Shown here one piece after another: positions 1-5,409 of a stretch of DNA of 16,793 bases. The stretch covers positions 1 through 16,793 of the forward strand of contig JBBRGG010000050.1 of assembly GCA_038240875.1 (NCBI GenBank). Reading direction: 5' to 3'. The DNA is from JBBRGG01 sp038240875. Its GTDB lineage: Bacteria; Planctomycetota; Phycisphaerae; Phycisphaerales; UBA1924. A model generated the notes under the pieces. It was not told where the DNA came from. It was given only the letters and a program-made list of their open reading frames with translations, and ran no database searches. A program made the position numbers and the translations under genes. How positions within the stretch are numbered: position 1 is the first letter of the stretch; each line of letters begins with the position of its first letter.

Positions 1-42
1 CGTGGATCGTGCGTTGAACTCGCGGCAACGCACAGTGAATCG

Positions 43-64
43 ATCGGAACTGATCAGGTCCGAT
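43..64. promoter_or_regulatory. 22-bp near-perfect dyad, possible operator
   Basis: The arms ATCGGA (43-48) and TCCGAT (59-64) are exact reverse complements, and the centre holds the self-complementary CTGATCAG (50-57). Only the pair at 49/58 fails. The centre lies about 75 bases before the chosen start of the next gene, a position suited to an operator for a dimeric regulator. It is not followed by a T-run, so a terminator is less likely. Function is inference. Confidence 0.35.
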
Positions 65-113
65 GTTAAGTGGGCACGAACCAATACACACGCCAGCGCA
101 ATGCTTGGCGACC

Positions 114-119
114 AAGGAG
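114..119 (+). promoter_or_regulatory. Shine-Dalgarno that decides the start at 128
   Basis: AAGGAG lies 8 bases before the ATG at 128. It argues against the longer reading from the GTG at base 2 and leaves a clean signal peptide at the N-terminus. Confidence 0.7.
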
Positions 120-127
120 CAGTTGAC

Positions 128-1135
128 ATGCGGCACGGCTACCAGAAGAATGTCGAGATAAAGAGCGTCGGGAAAGGACAGCTGAGATTGATGGCGGCGT
201 GGATACTTGCGGCGTGTGCCGGGCTGGCATGGGCTGGAGCGGCTGTGGCTGAGCCCAGTGACGTTAACGCTGGCGGCGCTGCGGCGGGTGAAACGCAGAA
301 GGACGTGCTGGGCGGCCCGAAGGTCAACGAAGAATCAAAGCCTGGCGCTGCTGGCAAGTTTACCAACCGAGACAACAAGAATGAAGTGTCACAGGCATTG
401 GTGATGCGGGTGATGAAGAAGTTGGCGAGCGAAGAGACCGCCGAGGATGTTCGGCTTTCGGCAGATCAAATCAAGCAGATCGAAGCGTTGGATAAGGAAT
501 TGAAGGACTTGATCACGGCATACCGCGAGAAGAACCGCGAAGAAGTGATGAGGCTTCGTGAGTTGCTGCCAACATCGGAACGAAGCCGGGTCGACGCGAT
601 GTTGGGCCGAACTGAAGGCCGTCGGGAAGGCCGTCGGGATGGTGGGCGGGAAGGGCGAGAAGGGCGAGAAGGTCGCGGACCTGGTGGTCCTGAGGGTATT
701 CTAAAAGAGCGTGGAGTAGAAGGTGATCTGATGGGTGATTTGATGGCGGACGCGCCTAATCCTGAGGAAGTCGATGCGGCTCGCGCTCGCTTGAAGGAGA
801 TTGGGGCTGCGGTACCAAAGCCTGCGGACACGCAGGCCAAGATGTACCTCGTATTGAATGAGGCACAGAAACAGGCGGCAGTGAAGGACATGGAAACGGC
901 TCGTGTTGAGATGCGCAAGCGTGCCGAGGAAAGGCGCAAGGATCGTGGCGGCGAAAGCGGCAAGGATGGCGCGGGCAAGGATGGCGCGGGCAAGCCTAGT
1001 GAAGGGCGTCGCATGTCTCCAGAGATGCGAGAAAGGCTTGAGAAGCTGAACCCCGAAGATCAAGAGAAGATTCGAGCGATGAGCCCGGAAGAACGCCGAG
1101 CAAAGATGAAGGAATTGATGAGCGAGCCGAAGTAA
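128..1135 (+). CDS. exported Spy-like, E/K/R-rich repeat protein
   Basis: Hypothetical exported protein of 335 residues. An in-frame GTG lies at base 2, but the ATG at 128 is preferred because AAGGAG (114-119) sits 8 bases upstream and the protein then begins with a signal peptide: positive start, hydrophobic stretch at about residues 22-36, and an Ala-x-Ala cleavage site before EPSD. The mature chain is very charged and predicted helical. Two stretches resemble the LTxxQ motif of the Spy/CpxP periplasmic chaperone family (LSADQIKQIEAL and LVLNEAQKQAAV), which is weak support for a periplasmic helical chaperone or metal-sensor-like role. Between them lies an EGR-rich repeat block (residues 163-183) and later a KDGAG doublet (279-288). 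The C-terminus has further short charged helices (SPEMRERLEKLNPEDQEK, SPEERRAKMKEL). Function not known; the Spy-like label is tentative. Confidence 0.75.
   Translation: MRHGYQKNVEIKSVGKGQLRLMAAWILAACAGLAWAGAAVAEPSDVNAGGAAAGETQKDVLGGPKVNEESKPGAAGKFTNRDNKNEVSQALVMRVMKKLASEETAEDVRLSADQIKQIEALDKELKDLITAYREKNREEVMRLRELLPTSERSRVDAMLGRTEGRREGRRDGGREGREGREGRGPGGPEGILKERGVEGDLMGDLMADAPNPEEVDAARARLKEIGAAVPKPADTQAKMYLVLNEAQKQAAVKDMETARVEMRKRAEERRKDRGGESGKDGAGKDGAGKPSEGRRMSPEMRERLEKLNPEDQEKIRAMSPEERRAKMKELMSEPK
614..676 (+). repeat. in-frame 12-nt and 9-nt tandem repeats
   Basis: Three 12-base units (614-625, 626-637, 638-649; first two identical, GAAGGCCGTCGG) are followed by three 9-base units (650-658, 659-667, 668-676). 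They encode EGRR EGRR DGGR EGR EGR EGR. Unit lengths are multiples of three, so copy changes preserve the frame. Confidence 0.85.
962..991 (+). repeat. 15-nt exact tandem duplication
   Basis: Two identical 15-base copies (962-976 and 977-991) encode KDGAG KDGAG at residues 279-288 of the exported protein. The exact identity suggests a recent slippage duplication. Confidence 0.85.
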
Positions 1136-1211
1136 GGGTTTGCAGGATATTGTGATTTCACATGTCGACTCATGAGAGTGCGGGGATGCGATTTGAGGGT
1201 GGACGATTATA

Positions 1212-1424
1212 AGGGCGTGCCCTCTGAAGACTCGTGTTGGGGCGGTGGCGTGCAGCGATGCACGCACAGGCGAAGTGGTTTGCCACGTCGAAAGGCGTAC
1301 AAGCCGAGCCCGGCTGCTCCACAGCACGGCGAAGGCGTTCAACACGCGCTGCAAAGCGCGCGCCTGAGGGGAATCGATGTGTGCCGCACGAACCAGGTTG
1401 AGGGACCTGGTTCGCTGTGTTTTT
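1212..1424 (+). ncRNA. candidate structured small RNA (unassigned)
   Basis: The stretch carries a dense series of perfect or near-perfect hairpins: 1248-1254/1259-1265 (7 bp, GCGA loop), 1271-1290 (GTGG/CCAC core, TTTG loop, extended by CGA/TCG across one mismatch), 1302-1306/1311-1315 (5 bp), 1345-1350/1355-1360 (6 bp, GCAA loop) and 1389-1398/1405-1414 (10 bp, terminator). Longer-range matches also exist: CGTGTTG 1233-1239 with CAACACG 1340-1346, and CCCTC 1220-1224 with GAGGG 1366-1370. Two GNRA tetraloops and a closing terminator fit an independent RNA. A TATAAG at 1208-1213 could be a -10 element but no good -35 is seen. It does not match the SRP, RNase P, tmRNA or 6S landmarks I know. 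It could instead be the 3' untranslated region of the preceding gene. No convincing protein is coded on either strand here. Confidence 0.4.
1389..1424 (+). terminator. intrinsic terminator
   Basis: A perfect 10-bp stem, CGAACCAGGT (1389-1398) and ACCTGGTTCG (1405-1414), with a 6-base loop TGAGGG, is followed within 5 bases by five T residues (1420-1424). It would end transcription of the candidate RNA or of the upstream exported-protein gene about 250 bases after its stop. Confidence 0.7.
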
Positions 1425-1502
1425 GGGGGTTGGAACAAAGAGAAGCGGCACTGGGAAAGATGTATGCCAAAGAAATATTACTACTGAGATACGAGTCATA
1501 GA

Positions 1503-1593
1503 CATTTCACCACAAAGGCACCGAGGCACAGAGAAGAGAAATACAAGAGACAAAGATTAGATAGAAAGATAGTAGAAGAGAGAAGAGAAGAAG
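1503..1593. repeat. purine-rich dispersed-type intergenic repeat
   Basis: The stretch opens with CACCACAAAGGCACCGAGGC (1508-1527), itself a near-duplication of an AGGCAC unit, and runs into about 65 bases composed almost only of A and G with scattered T and C. From memory, very similar strings recur between genes in many planctomycete, verrucomicrobial and other environmental genomes. No other copy is in this window, so the dispersed nature is from recall and not shown here. The rest of 1430-1690 shows nothing else that I can assign. Confidence 0.45.
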
Positions 1594-1698
1594 TTGCATG
1601 TAGCAATTTTGGTCGTAGCCACTACTCACCAAACCTGTCGAGGCGTGTTGCAAGATGCGAACAAGATCCACAGGTTTCGCGTCGGCCACCGAGCAGGC

Positions 1699-1729
1699 AA
1701 AAAAAGACTCCCTCTCGGAGAGAAGGAGT
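1699..1729 (-). terminator. intrinsic terminator of transketolase gene
   Basis: Read on the minus strand, ACTCCTTCTC pairs with GAGAGGGAGT (10 bp with one G-U) across a 3-base loop and is followed by TC and then seven T residues (1699-1705). The T-run is next to the stem, and the structure begins about 30 bases after the transketolase stop. Confidence 0.88.
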
Positions 1730-1758
1730 ATCCAAGTTAATAGCGGGAATATGGGGGT

Positions 1759-3723
1759 TTAGACGCCGAGCATTTCCATGGCGTTTTTGGTGATGTCTTT
1801 GGCCGAGATGCCACACATGGCGAGGACTTCGTCGGGGGTGCGAGCGGACTTGGGGATGCGTTTGACGTGCATCTGTTGAAGGCGGAAGCCATCGCCTGAT
1901 TCGATCATGGCGTCGGCGATTGCCGAGCCAATACCACCGCCGAAGTTATCTTCGATGGACATGACCAGACCATTGTTCTGGTTGACGATATCGAGGAAGG
2001 CGTTGGTATCAAAGGGGAGTGAGTAGAGGTCGACGAGGGTTGCCGAGATGCCGGCTTTGTCGAGTGCTTCGACGGCTTTGTTGGCTTCGTGGACCATGTA
2101 GCCAGCGGCGGCGAGGACGATGTCGCGGCCTTTGCTTAAGACTTCGAAGCCACCAAGGTTGAAGACGATGTTATCGCTGTAAATGAATTCGGTTTCGGGG
2201 CGGATGGTGCGCATGTAGCAGGCGCCTTCGTATTCCGCCATAACTTTGGTGAGCTCGAAGGCTGCGAATGCGTCGGCGGGTTGGAGGACGTAACAGGCGG
2301 GGTTGCCTCGATGGTCCTTGACAGTGGTGAAAGAGCGGAACCAGGCGACATCGGGTAAGGCCATTTGGCTAGGGCCGTCGGCGGCGAGGGTGACGCCGGC
2401 GTGGCTGCCGACGATCTTGATGTTGGCACCGGAATAGATCGCCATTTCGATCTGGTCGTAGGCACGGGTTACAAACTTGGCGAAGGTGGAGCAGAAAGGT
2501 ATTTTGCCGCCTGCGGAGAGGCCGGTGCCTACGGAAATCATGTTTTGTTCGGCGATTTTACATTCTAAGAAGCGATCCGTGCACTGCGGATCTTTCTTGA
2601 AGGTTTCGGCGAAGGTAGAGTTGGAGACGTCGCAATCGAGAACGACGATCTTCTTGCTTGAGCGACCGAGCGCGCGAAGAGCAAAGCCATAGGCGCGGCG
2701 GGTAGCCATCGTGCCGGACTGAAGAAGCGACTCCATGTCGTTCTTCTTCATAAATTCGGTGAGGGTGCCGACATCTGGCGCGTCGTCGTCGGCGGGCTTG
2801 GCATCGTCGGGTGGTTCGATGGTGAATTGGTCGGTGCTGCTAAGAGAGCTAGTGAGTTGGACGCGGCGTTCATCAAGTTCGAGAAGAGCTTTCTTGAGTG
2901 ATTCGCCGGTTGGTGGCTTGCCATGCCAACCGTTGCCTTGGATGGAGGGAGCGCCCCAGCCTTTGACGGTTTTGGCGAGAATCGCCATGGGCTTGCCTGC
3001 GCGAGGGTCGATGGCGATGAAGGCATCAAAGGCGGCCTTGATAGCTTTGGGATCATGGCCATCGATGACTTTGGTATCGAAGCCAGCAGCCTTGAACTTG
3101 GCATCAAGGACTTCGGCGGATTGCTGGGGGCTGACGCGATCAGACTGGCCATAGTCGTTGCAGTTGACGATGGTGAGAACGTTGCGAAGCTTGCGATCAA
3201 CGATGTAGTCCATGGCTTCGGCGACTTGGCCTTCGCGTGTTTCGCCATCACCCACGAGGCAGTAGATTTTTTTGTTGAGGCCATCGAGGCGCGCGGCTTC
3301 GGCGAGGCCGGCGGCGATGGAGAGGCCTTGGCCCAAAGAGCCGGTGGCGGCGTCGAAGAAGGGGAAGCCCTCCATCGGGTTTGGATGGCCTTCGAGAACG
3401 CTGTTGGCGTTACGAAGGGTTTTGAGGTCTTCGATGGTCATCTTGCGGCGAGCGGCGGGATCTTTGCCGATCATTACGCCGAGCTTGGCGCAGGCGGCGT
3501 AGACGATGGGAATAGCGTGGCCTTCGGAGAGAACGAAGCGATCTGAGGTTGGATAATCAGGGTATTCGGGGCTCCACTTCATGGTGTGGAAGAGCAGGAC
3601 GGTAGTAATGTGCCCGATGCTCATCGCGCTGGTGGGATGGCCACTGCCTGCGGCTGCGCACATCTCTAGGGACATGCGGTCGAGCTCGATGGTCTGCGCG
3701 TTAACCGCGGCTTCAAATGACAT
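1759..3723 (-). CDS. tkt: transketolase, animal-type subfamily
   Basis: Cytosolic thiamine-diphosphate enzyme that moves two-carbon ketol units between sugar phosphates in the non-oxidative pentose phosphate pathway. The 654-residue chain is full length. Visible landmarks: substrate/cofactor His in AGSGHPTSAMS (H29), LSEGHA, the ThDP/Mg motif GDGE (158-161) followed by NCNDYGQSD, and AEQNM with the catalytic Glu at about 392. The pyrimidine-domain stretch ADGPSQMALPD and the later IEDNFGGGIGSAI and VKRIPKS patterns match animal transketolases (GPSQMALED in human TKT) and not the GPTHQPxE form of E. coli TktA, so it belongs to the animal-like subfamily. The ATG at 3721-3723 has AGAAAGGA about 10 bases upstream. 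Transcribed alone, divergent from the aminotransferase gene, with a strong terminator behind it and a hairpin/pseudoknot leader in front. Confidence 0.96.
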   Translation of the reverse strand: MSFEAAVNAQTIELDRMSLEMCAAAGSGHPTSAMSIGHITTVLLFHTMKWSPEYPDYPTSDRFVLSEGHAIPIVYAACAKLGVMIGKDPAARRKMTIEDLKTLRNANSVLEGHPNPMEGFPFFDAATGSLGQGLSIAAGLAEAARLDGLNKKIYCLVGDGETREGQVAEAMDYIVDRKLRNVLTIVNCNDYGQSDRVSPQQSAEVLDAKFKAAGFDTKVIDGHDPKAIKAAFDAFIAIDPRAGKPMAILAKTVKGWGAPSIQGNGWHGKPPTGESLKKALLELDERRVQLTSSLSSTDQFTIEPPDDAKPADDDAPDVGTLTEFMKKNDMESLLQSGTMATRRAYGFALRALGRSSKKIVVLDCDVSNSTFAETFKKDPQCTDRFLECKIAEQNMISVGTGLSAGGKIPFCSTFAKFVTRAYDQIEMAIYSGANIKIVGSHAGVTLAADGPSQMALPDVAWFRSFTTVKDHRGNPACYVLQPADAFAAFELTKVMAEYEGACYMRTIRPETEFIYSDNIVFNLGGFEVLSKGRDIVLAAAGYMVHEANKAVEALDKAGISATLVDLYSLPFDTNAFLDIVNQNNGLVMSIEDNFGGGIGSAIADAMIESGDGFRLQQMHVKRIPKSARTPDEVLAMCGISAKDITKNAMEMLGV

Positions 3724-3733
3724 CGGGCGGCCG

Positions 3734-3769
3734 TCCTTTCTAATAGCACCACACGAGAAAGGTGTGGTG
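3734..3769 (-). promoter_or_regulatory. candidate SD-sequestering pseudoknot in tkt leader
   Basis: On the minus strand CACCACAC (3769-3762) and GTGTGGTG (3754-3747) form an 8-bp stem. The loop side holds CCTTTCT (3762-3756), which is the exact complement of AGAAAGG (3741-3735), the Shine-Dalgarno region of transketolase. The two helices interleave and share base 3762, giving the topology of an H-type pseudoknot or of two competing folds. Either would hide or release the ribosome site. The pairings are seen directly; a regulatory role is inference. Confidence 0.45.
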
Positions 3770-3788
3770 ACAATGCAACTACCTCGCC

Positions 3789-3805
3789 CGGGCGGGTGCG
3801 CCCGC
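3789..3805. repeat. GC-rich inverted repeats in divergent promoter region
   Basis: Overlapping perfect hairpins are possible: CGGGCG (3789-3794) with CGCCCG (3799-3804), or GCGGG (3792-3796) with CCCGC (3801-3805). They lie between the divergent transketolase and aminotransferase genes. No T-run follows on either strand. A further 10-bp palindrome, TGGCATGCCA, is at 3932-3941. Role unknown; an upstream attenuator or binding site is possible. Confidence 0.35.
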
Positions 3806-4004
3806 GGCGCTGGTCGTTTCCCACTCGAAGCTCTGCCTTCCTCGTCGTGCTTGAGGCCGGAGCCACGAGGCTACCGGACCAACAGCACAAGATGAGGATG
3901 GAGTATCCGCCGGTTATAGCGCGCCTTCAACTGGCATGCCACGATTTTGGCGACTCTGTTGGTCGAATGCGTCGTCGGGCGGGGAGGAGCCATAAACTTA
4001 TGGC

Positions 4005-5240
4005 GTGCCAACTATCTTTCTTAATGGTGTATTTGTCTCGCCCGATCAGGCAAAAGTGTCGGCGTTTGATGCTGGATTCCAGCATGGAGTCGGGCTCTTC
4101 GAGACGATGCAGGCTATTCGCACCAAACAAAGTGCTATCGGAAGCGGCGGTTCGCGAGTGCTGTTTCTTGATGAGCACATGGCGCGGCTGGCCAATTCGG
4201 CTAAGTCGTTGGGGCTGACCGAGCGGCTGCGGATTGATCCGCTCGCCGAGGCGGTTCGTCGGGCGACAAGACAAGCCTTTGAAGATCATCCCGACGCGAT
4301 GCATATTCGTTTACGGCTGACGCTGACAGGCGGTGATCTGAACTTGCTGGATCGAGCGCGGACTGCGGCAGCGCAGGCTGGTGGCGAAGTCGAAGTAGAA
4401 ATACCCGAGCAGACGCCCACGATGTTGATCGTCGGTCAGCGAGCGACCAAGTATCCCGAAGAGATGTTTCAGCGCGGTGTGCTGGCGACGATCGCGGATC
4501 TGAAGCTGAATCCTCTGGATCCGTTTGCAGGGCACAAGACGTTGAACTATTGGGCGCGGTTGCGCGAGCTACAAGTCGCCGCGAGCAAGAGAGCGGCGGA
4601 AGCACTGGTCTTTCAGATTACAAATCATTTGGCGGGTGGGTGCGTGTCGAACGTGCTGCTCGTGAAGGATGATGTGGTGCTGACGCCTATTGCGCAGGGG
4701 GAAGAGGCGGAGGTTGCGCACGGGGGCGATGGTGCGGCGGCGTTTGGAACGAGCCGGGATCGTGACGAGATGAAGGATGCGCGGCGAGAATTGGCAGATG
4801 GGTTAAATAACGGGTTAAATGACGAGATGGAAGACGGGTCGGATGACGAGATGGAAGACGGGTTTGATGATGAGGATGATTTGCCACAGCGTGGGAATGA
4901 GAGCGTGAACGGCAGAGCAAGTAATAGAACGAGTGGAACGTTGGAAGAAGGTGCGCAGCAAAGTGGTGGCGGCGGCGTGGGGGCGATCATGCCCAGCCCG
5001 GTGCTGCCTGGGATTGTGCGGCGGTGGGCTCTTGATGTTGCGCTTTCAGAGGCGATGGCGACGCAGCGGCGGATGCTCACGATTGAAGATGTGCTCGAAG
5101 CGGATGAAGTGATTTTGACCAATAGCAGTTGGGGCGCGCTGCCTGTGACAAGGCTTGAAGGCAGGCCGATTGGAACGGGATCAGTCGGCGCGTTTGCCAA
5201 GCGGTTGCGCGAGGCGTGGGTTGAGCTGACGACGGGGTGA
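4005..5240 (+). CDS. class IV aminotransferase with acidic insert
   Basis: PLP fold-type IV enzyme related to branched-chain aminotransferase and 4-amino-4-deoxychorismate lyase. The GTG start gives MPTIFLNGVFVSPDQAKVSA, the family's usual opening, followed by FDAGFQHGVGLFET and LDEHMARLANSAKSLGL. GGAGGAG (3983-3989) is a rather distant SD (15 bases); the closer ATG at 4000 is out of frame. The PLP lysine is K178 in HKTLNYW. The C-terminal landmarks VLPGIVRR and LTNSSWGALPVTRLEG are intact. Two oddities stand out. First, the Glu that normally contacts the PLP pyridine nitrogen (EGxxSN motif) is Gly here: AGGCVSN, with G211 aligned to E193 of E. coli IlvE. Second, residues of about 230-332, between LTPIA and VLPGI, form a low-complexity acidic insert where relatives have only a short loop. 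The chain is 411 residues against about 280-310 in the family. Substrate cannot be decided; activity is uncertain. Confidence 0.85.
   Translation: MPTIFLNGVFVSPDQAKVSAFDAGFQHGVGLFETMQAIRTKQSAIGSGGSRVLFLDEHMARLANSAKSLGLTERLRIDPLAEAVRRATRQAFEDHPDAMHIRLRLTLTGGDLNLLDRARTAAAQAGGEVEVEIPEQTPTMLIVGQRATKYPEEMFQRGVLATIADLKLNPLDPFAGHKTLNYWARLRELQVAASKRAAEALVFQITNHLAGGCVSNVLLVKDDVVLTPIAQGEEAEVAHGGDGAAAFGTSRDRDEMKDARRELADGLNNGLNDEMEDGSDDEMEDGFDDEDDLPQRGNESVNGRASNRTSGTLEEGAQQSGGGGVGAIMPSPVLPGIVRRWALDVALSEAMATQRRMLTIEDVLEADEVILTNSSWGALPVTRLEGRPIGTGSVGAFAKRLREAWVELTTG
4800..4863 (+). repeat. 12-nt and 24-nt in-frame tandem repeats
   Basis: Two 12-base units (4800-4811 and 4812-4823, GGGTTAAATRAC) run into a 24-base period unit whose 21-base core is identical at 4819-4839 and 4843-4863, followed by a decayed GATGATGAG stretch. 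They encode GLNN GLND EMEDGS DDEMEDGF DDEDD (residues about 266-292) inside the acidic insert of the aminotransferase. Confidence 0.85.
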
Positions 5241-5276
5241 AGAGAAGCAGCGCGAATCGCGAGTCGAAACAGCATG

Positions 5277-5325
5277 AAGGCAAAACGTAAGGCAAAAACT
5301 CAAGGCAAAAAATAAGAAAAAAAAA
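5277..5325. repeat. AAGGCAAAA triple repeat and A-run
   Basis: AAGGCAAAA occurs at 5277-5285, 5290-5297 (first A at 5289) and 5302-5310, spaced 12-13 bases, ending in a run of nine A residues (5317-5325). Read on the minus strand, GGG-TTTTT-CCC (5326-5336) followed by T9 could act as a weak terminator for the aldehyde dehydrogenase gene. The stem has only three G-C pairs, so this is uncertain. Confidence 0.4.
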
Positions 5326-5384
5326 GGGAAAAACCCACGTCGGAGTGAGAGGGTACCCAAAGGCGAAGACACAAGTCTCAAGTC

Positions 5385-5405
5385 ACGCTGAGTGTGCACG
5401 AGCGT
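5385..5405 (-). repeat. inverted repeat after aldehyde dehydrogenase stop
   Basis: ACGCT (5385-5389) and AGCGT (5401-5405) pair across an 11-base loop that contains GTGCAC. It lies directly after the stop of the aldehyde dehydrogenase gene. There is no T-run next to it, so it may be no more than a processing or mRNA-end hairpin. Confidence 0.25.
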
Positions 5406-5409
5406 TTAT

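Noticed and set aside
2..127. Longer form of the exported protein starting at GTG 2
   Set aside because: It would bury the signal peptide 42 residues inside and ignore the good SD at 114-119.
1259..1330. Resemblance to a c-di-GMP-I (GEMM) riboswitch through CACGCACAGG and GGCGTACAAGCC
   Set aside because: The second half of the motif (the GGTAGCGGGGTTACC region and CCGGCCTAAACC) is absent, helix order does not fit, and no downstream gene on the same strand follows it.
1172..1501. 109-codon open frame on + (and a 127-codon frame on -) over the candidate RNA
   Set aside because: Neither has an SD or recognisable family motif. The minus frame runs through the purine-rich dispersed repeat, whose translation (VPRCLCGE-like) is a known kind of spurious call. 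Hairpins dominate the stretch.
2748..3284. Long open frames within the transketolase and GH35-like genes on other frames
   Set aside because: They are shadows of GC-rich coding sequence with Ala/Ser/Pro/Arg-rich products and no motifs.
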